From: DATGFB01 sp032160545
GTDB lineage: Bacteria > Actinomycetota > Actinomycetes > Mycobacteriales > Jatrophihabitantaceae
Length of the DNA: 22,905 nt
Assembly: GCA_032160545.1 (NCBI GenBank)
Contig: JAVHVN010000048.1
Span: forward strand, 1 to 22,905
Reading direction: 5' to 3'
The notes under the pieces are model-generated. The model ran no database searches. It had not been told where the DNA came from and saw nothing but the letters and a program-made list of their open reading frames with translations. The stretch's first letter is position 1; each line of letters opens with the position of its first letter. Made by a program: the position numbers and the translations under genes. Positions 1 to 7,552 of this stretch are shown here, piece after piece.

Positions 1-75
1 GGCTGCGTGCAGCTGATGACCGACTTCATCGCCGCCTACCCCGAACTCTGGAACGAGGACATAGGAGTCGACTGA
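1..75 (+). CDS. C-terminal end of an unidentified gene (partial)
   Basis: An open frame enters from the left edge and reads 24 codons, ending in YPELWNEDIGVD before TGA at 73-75. The last base of that stop is the first base of the ATG of the next gene (TGATG), the typical arrangement of translationally coupled genes. This is the main reason to believe the frame is coding. Too little is present to name a family. It is probably co-transcribed with the downstream Fe(II) oxygenase. Confidence 0.55.
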   Translation, partial: GCVQLMTDFIAAYPELWNEDIGVD

Positions 76-1079
76 TGGCGCCTTCGGTCCCGGTCATCGA
101 CCTCGGGCCCTGGTTCGACGGGACGGACGCAGGCAAGGCGGACGTGGCCGCAGAGGTCGACGCCGCGCTGCAGAGCGTCGGCTTCTTCCTGGTCACCGGG
201 CATGGCGTGCCGAGGGAACTGCGCGGAGCGGTGCGCTCGTCGGCGCGCGAGTTCTTTGCACTGCCAACCGAAGTGAAGCGGCGCTACTCGGTGACCGTGG
301 GCGGGCGTGGCTGGCTGCCCCCCGGGGTCGAGGCGAACGGGTACGCCGAGGGCACCGAGACCCCGCCGGACATGAAGGAATCCTTCGCGGTGGGCGCCGA
401 CGAGCCGACCGGTGTCGCCGAGGTCGACGACTACTGGTTCCAGCCGAACGTATTCCCCGGCGAGGTGCCCGCGTTGCGTACAACGATCACCGAGTACCTC
501 GGGCGAATGCGCGCGCTGTCGGACGAACTGCTCGTGGTGTGTGCTGCGGCGCTCGGGCTGGAGTGCGACTTCTTCACCCGCAACACGACGCACGCCACCC
601 ATACGATGAACGTCAACTGGTACCCACCGATGTCGATCGCGGGCGAGCCCGAGCCGGGTCAGTTCCGGATAGGGCCGCACACCGACTTCGGTACCGTCAC
701 CGTGCTCGACCGCGAGCCCGGCAAGGGCGGCCTCCAGGTCTGGACGGAGACCGTTGTGGGTCCCGCCACTGATGAAGGCGTAGCCGGTGGGGGAGGGTGG
801 GAGGACGCGCCGTACGACCCTGACGCCTTCACCGTCAACGCGGGCGACCTGCTCGCCCGGTGGAGCGGCGACCGGTGGAAGTCGAACCGGCACCGTGTCC
901 TGCCGCCGCAGGCCGAGGCACCTGACGAGGACCTCGTCTCGCTCGTCTACTTCCATGAGGCGGACCACGACACGGTGGTGCACGCCTTGCGGCCGCCGAT
1001 CGGCATGCCGAACGACTACGAGCCGGTGGTCGCGGCCGACTTCCTGCGCGAGCGCCTGGACGCCATCACCATTGGCTGA
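75..1079 (+). CDS. isopenicillin-N-synthase-family Fe(II)/2-oxoglutarate-type oxygenase
   Basis: A cytosolic non-haem iron oxygenase of 334 aa, the usual length for the family. The N-terminal DIOX_N part (about residues 6-120) starts VPVIDLGPWF and contains GFFLVTGHGVP. The C-terminal 2OG-FeII domain (about 180-310) holds the iron facial triad His202-x-Asp204 (HTDFGTVTVL) and His273 (SNRHRV). Where most relatives carry the co-substrate-binding Arg-x-Ser, this protein reads Leu287-Val-Ser289. A glycine-rich stretch at about 226-240 looks like a short insertion before the WEDAPY segment. The ATG follows a GGAG-like site at about 64-67 and overlaps the upstream stop. Substrate unknown. Family assignment is firm, reaction is not. 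The gene converges on the thioesterase with only five bases between stops. Confidence 0.9.
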   Translation: MAPSVPVIDLGPWFDGTDAGKADVAAEVDAALQSVGFFLVTGHGVPRELRGAVRSSAREFFALPTEVKRRYSVTVGGRGWLPPGVEANGYAEGTETPPDMKESFAVGADEPTGVAEVDDYWFQPNVFPGEVPALRTTITEYLGRMRALSDELLVVCAAALGLECDFFTRNTTHATHTMNVNWYPPMSIAGEPEPGQFRIGPHTDFGTVTVLDREPGKGGLQVWTETVVGPATDEGVAGGGGWEDAPYDPDAFTVNAGDLLARWSGDRWKSNRHRVLPPQAEAPDEDLVSLVYFHEADHDTVVHALRPPIGMPNDYEPVVAADFLRERLDAITIG

Positions 1080-1084
1080 CGCCG

Positions 1085-1528
1085 TTACGACGTCTCGAGC
1101 GCCGCGAGCACGCGCCGGATCTCGGGCGGCACCGGCGTCTTCTCGTGCCCGCCGCGCGTGACGTACACGTGGACGAACCGACCGACCGCGGCCGGTTCCT
1201 CGGAACTCGCGCCGAACAGGGCGAGCCGATAGACGACGCTCGAGGTACCGAGTTGCTCGAGCGCGAGTCCCGCCGTCACTACCTCGGGGAACCGCAGCTC
1301 GGCGAAGTACTGGCACGACGTCTCGACGACCAGCCCGATCGCGGACAGCTCGCGGATGTCGACGCCGGACGCCTCGATCAGCCAGCCGTTCACCGCGGTG
1401 TCGAACATCAGGTAGTGCACGACGTTGTTGACGTGGCCGTAGGTGTCGTCGTCGGACCAGCGGGTCGGCATGCTGCGCAGCACGGGGAAGTCGGCCCGGC
1501 GCAGTGACTTCGGCTCGTCGGCGTTCAT
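1085..1528 (-). CDS. acyl-CoA thioesterase, 4HBT hotdog fold (YbgC/FadM type)
   Basis: A predicted cytosolic thioester hydrolase of 147 aa, the length of a single hotdog domain. The diagnostic signature W24-S-D-D-D-T-Y-G-H-V-N-N35 near the N-terminus carries the acidic residues (Asp26/Asp28) used by 4-hydroxybenzoyl-CoA-thioesterase-like enzymes. The following VHYLMFDTAVNGWL helix and YFAELRFPEVVTAGL strands fit the fold. The ATG at 1528 overlaps the TGA of the upstream transporter by four bases (ATGA), which fixes the start and suggests coupled translation. It is the last gene of a minus-strand unit with the transporter and aldo/keto reductase. The acyl substrate cannot be inferred from sequence. 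Confidence 0.88.
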   Translation of the reverse strand: MNADEPKSLRRADFPVLRSMPTRWSDDDTYGHVNNVVHYLMFDTAVNGWLIEASGVDIRELSAIGLVVETSCQYFAELRFPEVVTAGLALEQLGTSSVVYRLALFGASSEEPAAVGRFVHVYVTRGGHEKTPVPPEIRRVLAALETS

Positions 1529-2745
1529 GCCGCCGATGCTGCCAGTTCGTCCTCGACGTACGACGGCCCGGCCACGAGCCAGCCGCTCGCGAGGGTCAGT
1601 GTGGTCGCGACGAGCAGCAGCGCCATCGGCACCCCCCACCCGCCGGTGACGCCGTGCAGCACTCCGAACAGCAAGGGCCCGGTTCCGGCCAGGATGTAGC
1701 CGAGCGACTGGGCGAACGCCGACAGTGCGGCGGTCGCCTCGGCGGTGCGCGCGTGCAGCCCGATCATCGTCAGTGCGAGCGGGAACGTGCCGGCGCCGAT
1801 GCCGGTGAGGACCATCCAAAGCCATGCGCCACCTACCGGGGCGACGATGAGCCCGACGTACGAGACCAGGTAGCAGGCGGTGAGGGCCGCCATCAGAGCA
1901 CGGTGCCGGGACTGCCTTACCGTCGGCACGACCATCGAGATCGGGATGCTCATCGCCGCGAGCAGCGCGACCATCCAGCCCGCGGTGCTCGTGGATATGC
2001 CCTTCGCGTGCAGCAGCGTCGCGAACCAGCCGAACGCGACGTACGCCTGGAACGATTGGAACGCGAAGAACACCATCAGCAGCCACGCCGTCCGGCTGCG
2101 CACCATGACGTTCGCCGACATGTGCCGTTCGGCGTCGGGGTCGGGACGATCGCCGCGCAGCATCGGCAGCCACGGCAGCACCGCCAGCCCGCTGAGCAGC
2201 GCCCAGCTGCCGATGCCCAGGCGCCAGCCGTCGCTGCCCGACGCGAGGGAACCGATCGGCACGGTCAGCCCGGCGGCCGCCGTGATCCCGACCGCGAGCG
2301 CGGTCGTGTACACCGCGGTCATCCGGCCCAGCTGGTCGGGGAAGTGCCGCTTCACCAGGCTGGGCATCAGCACGTTGCTGATCGCTCCGCCGGTGAGCGC
2401 CAGCACGCTCAAGACGAGGAAGGCCCAGATCGAACCGACGACGGCGCGGGCCAGCAGGCCTGCGGTCATCAGCAGCAACGCCGACACGAGCAGCCGGTGA
2501 GCGCCGAAGCGGTGCGACAGCGCGGGTGTCAACGCTCCGATGCCGGCGAAGCAGAGCACCGGCAACGTGGTCAGCAACCCGGCCACACCGTTGCCGGCGT
2601 GCAGGCTGCTCTTCAGCTCGTCGAGCACCGCGCCGACGCTCGTGACCGCCGTGCGCATCGACAGGCCGGTCAGCACCAACGCCGTGACGAGCAGGACACC
2701 GCCCGAAACCCGCGGAGCGGTCAGGACGTCGCGCTCTCGCGCCAC
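1525..2745 (-). CDS. MFS transporter, CynX/NimT (cyanate-permease-like) family
   Basis: An integral membrane protein of 406 aa with about 12 hydrophobic segments, a standard MFS length. The first helix region begins VSGGVLLVTALVLTGLSMRT, a pattern shared with CynX-type permeases, and a basic cytoplasmic loop around RGDRPDPDAERH divides the two six-helix halves. A GTG at 2745 is taken as start (MARERDVLTAPRV). It overlaps the end of the aldo/keto reductase gene by 25 bases. A GGAGG lies 13 bases upstream, a little far, so the exact start is uncertain. There is no ATG in frame until well inside the first helix. Substrate unknown: CynX relatives export or import cyanate, nitroimidazoles and other small molecules. 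It ends in an ATGA overlap with the thioesterase. Confidence 0.87.
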   Translation of the reverse strand: MARERDVLTAPRVSGGVLLVTALVLTGLSMRTAVTSVGAVLDELKSSLHAGNGVAGLLTTLPVLCFAGIGALTPALSHRFGAHRLLVSALLLMTAGLLARAVVGSIWAFLVLSVLALTGGAISNVLMPSLVKRHFPDQLGRMTAVYTTALAVGITAAAGLTVPIGSLASGSDGWRLGIGSWALLSGLAVLPWLPMLRGDRPDPDAERHMSANVMVRSRTAWLLMVFFAFQSFQAYVAFGWFATLLHAKGISTSTAGWMVALLAAMSIPISMVVPTVRQSRHRALMAALTACYLVSYVGLIVAPVGGAWLWMVLTGIGAGTFPLALTMIGLHARTAEATAALSAFAQSLGYILAGTGPLLFGVLHGVTGGWGVPMALLLVATTLTLASGWLVAGPSYVEDELAASAA

Positions 2746-3746
2746 AGGTCGATGCCACCCTCCGTCGCATGCCGGTCGATTGCCGCGAGCTCGTCGTCGG
2801 TGAACGCGAGATTGTCGAGCGCGGCGACGTTGTCCTCCAGTTGCCGGACGCTCGACGCGCCGACCAGCACCGACGTGACCCGCTCGTCGCGCAACGCCCA
2901 GGCGAGCGCCAGCTGCGCCAACGACTGCCCGCGGGCGCGGGCGATCTCGTTCAGCGCGCGAATGTGCTGGAGGTTCTCGTCCGTCAGCCAGTCCTGCGAC
3001 AGCGAGGTCCCGGCCGCGGCCCGAGAGCCCTGCGGAACTCCGTCGAGGTACTTGTCGGTGAGCATCCCCTGTGCAAGCGGCGAGAACGCGATGCAGCCGA
3101 CGCCGAGTTCGTCCAGCGTGTCGAGCAACTCGACCTCGATCCACCGGTTGAGCAGCGAGTACGACGGCTGGTGGATGAACAGCGGCGTGCCCATCCGGGC
3201 GAGGATCGTCGCGGCCTCGCGAGTGCGTTCGGCTGAGTACGACGAGATGCCCGCGTAGAGGGCGCGCCCCGAGCGCACCGCGGCGTCGAGCGCGCCCATC
3301 GTCTCCTCGAGCGGCGTGTCCGGGTCGAAGCGGTGGGAGTAGAAGACGTCGACGTAGTCCAGGCGCATCCGCTTCAAGGACTGGTCGAGGGACGAGAGCA
3401 GGTACTTGCGCGAGCCGAACTCGCCGTACGGGCCGGGCCACATGTCCCAGCCCGCCTTCGTCGAGATGAACAGCTCATCGCGGTACGCGGTGAAGTCCTC
3501 GGCCAGGACGCGGCCGAAGTTGGTCTCCGCCGAGCCGTACGGCGGCCCGTAGTTGTTGGCGAGGTCGATGTGCGTGATGCCGAGGTCGAACGCGCGGCGC
3601 AGGATCGCGCGCTGGGTGTCGATCGGGCGCTCGTCACCGAAGTTGTGCCACAGCCCGAGCGAGATGGCGGGCAGCTTGATGCCGCTACGACCGCAGCGGC
3701 GGTAGGTCATCGAGTCGTAGCGCGAAGGGGCAGCCGAATAGGTCAC
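2721..3746 (-). CDS. aldo/keto reductase, YghZ-like (L-glyceraldehyde 3-phosphate reductase group)
   Basis: A predicted cytosolic NADPH-dependent carbonyl reductase of 341 aa on a TIM barrel. The catalytic tetrad is complete: Asp61, Tyr66 (DLANNYG), Lys97 (STKAGW) and His138 (FYSHRFD). The opening RRCGRSGIKLPAISLGLWHN closely follows the E. coli YghZ pattern, as does NYGPPYGSAE. I chose the GTG at 3746 because it gives the same N-terminal extension before the MxYR motif as E. coli YghZ. The frame stays open upstream to 3842, but that part has no family resemblance and runs into the preceding lipoprotein gene. In YghZ the reaction is reduction of L-glyceraldehyde 3-phosphate and methylglyoxal-like aldehydes. 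Here that role is inferred from similarity only. It lies 56 bases downstream of the DUF4232 gene on the same strand. Confidence 0.9.
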   Translation of the reverse strand: MTYSAAPSRYDSMTYRRCGRSGIKLPAISLGLWHNFGDERPIDTQRAILRRAFDLGITHIDLANNYGPPYGSAETNFGRVLAEDFTAYRDELFISTKAGWDMWPGPYGEFGSRKYLLSSLDQSLKRMRLDYVDVFYSHRFDPDTPLEETMGALDAAVRSGRALYAGISSYSAERTREAATILARMGTPLFIHQPSYSLLNRWIEVELLDTLDELGVGCIAFSPLAQGMLTDKYLDGVPQGSRAAAGTSLSQDWLTDENLQHIRALNEIARARGQSLAQLALAWALRDERVTSVLVGASSVRQLEDNVAALDNLAFTDDELAAIDRHATEGGIDLWRESATS

Positions 3747-3802
3747 GGCTTCCCATCCTGCCCGGTCGCCCGCGCCGGGCAAGCGGCAGGGTTGCGGGTC
3801 GT

Positions 3803-4432
3803 TCAGGCCTGCGGAACGACCGGCTTGACCGACAGCGAGCACCCGCGCAGGTCAAGGGGCAGGTCCGTGAACGAGAGTGAGTCCGGCGGGTAGACCCGCA
3901 CCGTGTCGCTCAGCGACGCCTGGCAGGTGGAGAAATCGAGGACGTCCGACGTGGCGGACTGGCCTGCCTTCAGCGTCACGGCCTTGGCCGTCGAGTTGTC
4001 GCGCGCAGCCGGCTTGCCGAGCAGGGCGCCGTTCCGGCGCAGGCTCACACCCGGAAAGCCCTGCATCGTGCAGCTGCTCGGCCCGCGGTTGGTGAACACG
4101 ATCTGCGCGAACTCGCTGCCCTGGGACGCCGACCCGCGCACCGCCTGGATCCGCAGCTGGGCGAAGCCGCACTCGTTGCTCACGGGGTGCGCGGCCGTCG
4201 GCGTCGAGGCCGGGCCCGTCGGTGTGGCGGTGGCCGTGCTCGTGTCGGTCGCTGTGGCGGGGTCGCTCGACGGTGCTGTGTCGGTGGGGCTCGCCGAGTC
4301 GGTCGGTGTGTCGAGCGTCGAACTCGACGGCGGCGGCGTGATCGCGTTCGGCGTGCCGCTCGAGGTGCAGGCGCCGAGCGTGACGACAGCGAGTGCCACC
4401 GCCGCGACCAGCGCCAGGCGGGGCGCGATCAC
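3803..4432 (-). CDS. secreted DUF4232-domain lipoprotein
   Basis: A 209-aa exported lipoprotein. The first 21 residues form a signal peptide ending in the lipobox Leu-Gly-Ala-Cys22, so the mature protein should be lipid-anchored on the outer face of the membrane. Residues about 23-83 are a Ser/Thr/Pro/Ala-rich tether. The remainder (from NECGFAQLRI) matches the DUF4232 pattern: SCTMQGFPGVSL, a TLKAGQSA segment, and four cysteines (in NECGF, SSCTM, FSTCQ and RGCSL) that could form two disulfides. The GTG start overlaps the stop of the upstream repeat protein by four bases (GTGA), which supports it. DUF4232 has no established function. It is common in actinobacterial lipoproteins. Confidence 0.87.
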   Translation of the reverse strand: MIAPRLALVAAVALAVVTLGACTSSGTPNAITPPPSSSTLDTPTDSASPTDTAPSSDPATATDTSTATATPTGPASTPTAAHPVSNECGFAQLRIQAVRGSASQGSEFAQIVFTNRGPSSCTMQGFPGVSLRRNGALLGKPAARDNSTAKAVTLKAGQSATSDVLDFSTCQASLSDTVRVYPPDSLSFTDLPLDLRGCSLSVKPVVPQA

Positions 4433-7269
4433 CGGTCGATCCGCAGGTCGGTGGAGTACGGCAGGCTGCCGACCTTCAGTGCCGAGTTCGACTGCAGCTG
4501 GTTCCACATCTGGGTCCAGGCGTTGTTGCCGGTGAGGCTGCCGCAACTGCCGGCCTGCTGACAGGCCGTCCATTCGGTCAACGGACCGCCGAAGTTGATC
4601 CGCGGCTTGGACTGCCCGATCCCGGTCAGCGAGATGTACTTCCACTGCGCCGGCATCGTCGTGTTGTAGATCTGCGGCAGGGTGACGATCCGCGTGGATG
4701 CCATTCCTGCGCTGAGGTTGTACAGACCCGCCATCGTCCAGCCGTTGTTGCATCCGCGGTTCGTGGCGGTCCACGCGCAACCGTCCGCGGAGCCGTTGTT
4801 GAGGAACGGCGCGCTCGTGTTGGCGAGGTATCCGGACACCCAGGACTGGGTCTGGGCCTGCGTGCCGCGGAATCCCGGCTCGATGTCGTTCGCGCCGGCG
4901 ACCGTGATCCCGCCGTACTTCGCCGCGTAGGCCTTCACCGGGTCGATGACGCTGTTGGCCCACGCCGCGCCGGCCGACGACGACACGTCCATGTCGTTGT
5001 TCGTGCCGATGGCGATCCAGACGGGCGCGCTACCCCGCTGCTTGCTGGCGTAGCCGTCCACGTACGCGTTGACGTCCTTGACCAGGTCGCCGTACGAGAC
5101 GTAGTGCGTGGTGGCGCTGAGCATGACCCCACCGCCGGTCTGACCACCGATGTCGAGCAGGATCAGGTAGCTGTGCCCGGACGGGTTCGCGTTCGCGTCG
5201 GCCGCGCCCTCGGCGCGCATCGTCGCGAGATCCGTCGCGGTCGCCGAGGCGATGTTGCGGATGTAGCGACTCGTCGAGATCGGTGCGGGAGTCGTCTGCG
5301 GCGGGGGGCTGGCCAGCGTGGTGACCGCGGGTGACTTGCCGCCTGCGGACCGCCCCGCGACGTTCACGGCCTGGACGGAGAACGTGTAGGTCGTCTTCGG
5401 CTTCAGCCCGGTCACCGTCGCGGTCCTCACGCCGGGACCGACCGTTGTCGACAGGCTGCCGGGCGAGGACGTGACCACGAAGCTCGTCCACGGCGCGCCG
5501 CCGTCGCTCGTCGGCGCAGTCCAGCTCACAGTGGCCTGGCCGTAGCCGCCCACGGCGGTCACCTTCTGCGGTGCAGAGGGGATGATCGGGTGAACTGCGT
5601 TGATGATCCGGCAGTTGAGATAGGTGTTCCCGCTGCCGCCACCGACGTTCACCGCCGTGACGCACACCCGATGCTCGCCGTCGTTCGCCTTGTACGTCGC
5701 GCGGAATCCCTGGGTGGACCCGGTGCCCGGGTGCGACTTCGCGATGTCGGGCCGGGAGACGCCGGTCTTCGTGGCCGCCTGGTTCACGCCATCGATGCCG
5801 ACCGCGATCGGGATCGTCCCGGTCGTGTCGGGGTCGAAGGCCCAACCGGTGACGACGAGGCTGGTCCCACCGCTGACACGCGTGACGCTCTCGAAGGAGC
5901 CGACCGGATTGAAGTTCAGCGTCACGTCCTTGCACGCCGCCGGGGAGCCCCCGCTGCCGTACGACAGGTTTGCCGCCGTGGCGCAGACGTGGTGCTTGCC
6001 GTTGGGCAGCGGCACGAGCACCGAGAAGTTGTGGCCGGTGTGGCTGCTGCCGGCACCGTTCGCCGGCACGGTCTTCACGGCCTTGCCGTCAGCGCTGATC
6101 GTCACGTTCACCGCTGCGGACGTGTCGGGGTCGGTGGCCCACCCGGTGATGAGCGCACCGGGTGAGCGCTGGATGACCGCGTCCGCGGCGGCGGTCGGGT
6201 TGTAGTTCAGCGTGATCGCCTGGCACGCCATCTGCTTCGTGGTGCCGAAACTGCCGAGGTTCACCCCGACGACGCAGATGGTGCGGCTGCCGGGCGGCAG
6301 GGACGTACCGGGGAGCAACAGCGACGCATCGAAGCCGTGGGCGGCGCGCACGGTCGAGGGGCCGTTGGCCACCACCGTCGCGAGCTGCGTTCCGTTCACG
6401 AGGACCTGGACGGTCACCGGCGCGCTGGTGTCCGGATCAGCCGCCCAGCCACTCACACGGAAACCGCCCGGGCGCTGGGTGAGCCCGGTGATCGCACCGA
6501 CCGGGCTGAAGTTGAGCGTGACGTTCCGGCAGCCGATCGTCGCGTCGCTGCCCACCCCGATGTTCACCGCGTACAGGCAGACGCGGTGCGTGCCCTCGCC
6601 GGCGGCGGTCTTGATCGTCCAGCCGTGGTTGGCCCCGGCGCTCGGGACGAATGCCGGGATGCCTGAGCGCGCGGCGTTGGCGGTGATCCGCGCGGTGTGC
6701 TTGCCGTCGATGGTGAGGTCGACGGCCACGGCGGCGGTGGACGCACTCGGGTCGACCGCCCAGCCGGAGGCGGTGAAACCGCCCGGGTACTGGCTCACGC
6801 TCGCGATCGCTCCGTGGGGTTTGAAGTCCACGGTGATCGTCTTGCAGCCCAGGTCGGTGTTCGAGCCGGCAGAGAGGTTGAAGGCCACGACGCACACCTT
6901 GTACGTGCCCTCGGGCCGGCTCCACGCACCCGCGAAACCATGCTTGTCGCCCGCTCCGGGATGCGCCTTGGCGACGTCCGGGCGGGAGCGGTCGGCGCGC
7001 AACTGGGCGGTGCCCTTGCCGTTGATCCAGATGCCGACGTTCGTGGGTGCGGTCGTGTCGGGATCGACCGTCCAACCGTTGACCTGGAAGCCGGTGGCAG
7101 TGGGCAACAGCGCGTCGAAGGCGCCGTAGGGCGAGTGCGGCGGCGTGCTCGCCTGAGCCGCCACGACCGCGGCGGAGACGCCGCCCACGGCTGAAGCGAC
7201 AGCGACGAGCACGAGCCAGCGACGGATACGCCCGTCGGATCTGCGTCGGATGAACAAGCGCGTCAGCAT
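4429..7269 (-). CDS. large secreted protein: five cysteine-paired repeats, fibronectin type III domain, unclassified C-terminal domain
   Basis: A 946-aa exported protein. A basic N-terminus (RRRSDGRIRRW) and hydrophobic segment (about residues 19-40, ending VVAAQAST) form a signal peptide or anchor. Residues about 49-560 are five degenerate repeats of roughly 100 residues, each with a GW-x-x-DP core and a pair of cysteines 16-17 residues apart. A fibronectin type III domain spans about 565-653 (APQKVTAVGGYGQATVSW ... LKPKTTYTFSVQAVN), followed by a Pro/Thr linker. The C-terminal 280 residues (YIRNIASATATDL onward, with LILLDIGGQTGGG and IAIGTNNDMD) form a separate domain that I do not recognise. 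It might be hydrolase-like. ATG at 7269 is preferred over the TTG codons at 7272 and 7275; a GGGG lies just upstream. Likely role: cell-surface binding or carbohydrate-related activity, by inference only. Confidence 0.85.
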   Translation of the reverse strand: MLTRLFIRRRSDGRIRRWLVLVAVASAVGGVSAAVVAAQASTPPHSPYGAFDALLPTATGFQVNGWTVDPDTTAPTNVGIWINGKGTAQLRADRSRPDVAKAHPGAGDKHGFAGAWSRPEGTYKVCVVAFNLSAGSNTDLGCKTITVDFKPHGAIASVSQYPGGFTASGWAVDPSASTAAVAVDLTIDGKHTARITANAARSGIPAFVPSAGANHGWTIKTAAGEGTHRVCLYAVNIGVGSDATIGCRNVTLNFSPVGAITGLTQRPGGFRVSGWAADPDTSAPVTVQVLVNGTQLATVVANGPSTVRAAHGFDASLLLPGTSLPPGSRTICVVGVNLGSFGTTKQMACQAITLNYNPTAAADAVIQRSPGALITGWATDPDTSAAVNVTISADGKAVKTVPANGAGSSHTGHNFSVLVPLPNGKHHVCATAANLSYGSGGSPAACKDVTLNFNPVGSFESVTRVSGGTSLVVTGWAFDPDTTGTIPIAVGIDGVNQAATKTGVSRPDIAKSHPGTGSTQGFRATYKANDGEHRVCVTAVNVGGGSGNTYLNCRIINAVHPIIPSAPQKVTAVGGYGQATVSWTAPTSDGGAPWTSFVVTSSPGSLSTTVGPGVRTATVTGLKPKTTYTFSVQAVNVAGRSAGGKSPAVTTLASPPPQTTPAPISTSRYIRNIASATATDLATMRAEGAADANANPSGHSYLILLDIGGQTGGGVMLSATTHYVSYGDLVKDVNAYVDGYASKQRGSAPVWIAIGTNNDMDVSSSAGAAWANSVIDPVKAYAAKYGGITVAGANDIEPGFRGTQAQTQSWVSGYLANTSAPFLNNGSADGCAWTATNRGCNNGWTMAGLYNLSAGMASTRIVTLPQIYNTTMPAQWKYISLTGIGQSKPRINFGGPLTEWTACQQAGSCGSLTGNNAWTQMWNQLQSNSALKVGSLPYSTDLRIDR
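5590..7125 (-). repeat. five tandem protein-coding repeats of about 100 codons
   Basis: Each unit in the secreted protein reads roughly: aromatic/Gly opener (GAFDAL, GAIASV, GAITGL, AAADAV, GSFESV), then GW(T/A)xDPD, a short basic strand, a (N/H)HGF-like turn, a (V/I/H)(V/I)C strand, Asn plus Gly-Ser loop, and a second Cys before the TLNF-like strand. Cysteine pairs fall at about residues 126/142, 231/247, 332/349, 429/446 and 536/553, so each unit could be closed by its own disulfide. The DNA copies have diverged and look like old duplications rather than recent ones. Confidence 0.8.
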
Positions 7270-7552
7270 CAACAACCCCGATGGTCCAGAGCGACGCCGA
7301 TTGTTCGGCGAATCCGCTCACGTCAGGGCGCCCATCCCCCGAGCACGCCCGCCCCCAGCCGTCGCGGGGACCGGATGATCAAACCACCAATGTTACTGGT
7401 GTGACAAGCGGTGCTGGTGATGCGACACGCCGACGCCGTTTCCTACCTTCTGATCGGCCGCTGCGGCCCCGTTCTGAGCGTCGGTGAACCGCAGCGTTGC
7501 CGAACCGGTCAGGCGGGGTGGCTTCCGGGCCGTGGCTGCAACGCGCGCACCC
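7270..7552. other. intergenic spacer between two minus-strand units
   Basis: No convincing gene in 283 bases. It should hold the promoter of the secreted repeat protein and the 3' end of the hydrolase unit. Visible structure is a CACCA-N7-TGGTG inverted repeat at 7385-7401, a possible operator, and a short GGCCGC-T-GCGGCC palindrome near 7456. I could not find a well-spaced -35/-10 pair. Confidence 0.4.

Noticed and set aside
36..1316. Long open frame on - across the oxygenase and into the thioesterase
   Set aside because: It is antisense to an oxygenase with intact motifs and is Arg-rich without domain resemblance.
1504..3258. Long open frame on + opposite the transporter and reductase genes
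   Set aside because: It has no ribosome site, is rich in Arg/Gln/His low-complexity sequence and is fully antisense to three genes with clear homology. Such frames are expected from GC-rich codon bias.
4393..7194. Several long open frames on + opposite the secreted repeat protein
   Set aside because: They mirror the codon bias of the repeat gene on -, whose domains and signal peptide are clear. None has a recognisable motif.
7385..7401. CACCA-N7-TGGTG inverted repeat as a promoter operator
   Set aside because: I found no convincing -35/-10 pair around it, and five-base arms are too short to claim on their own.
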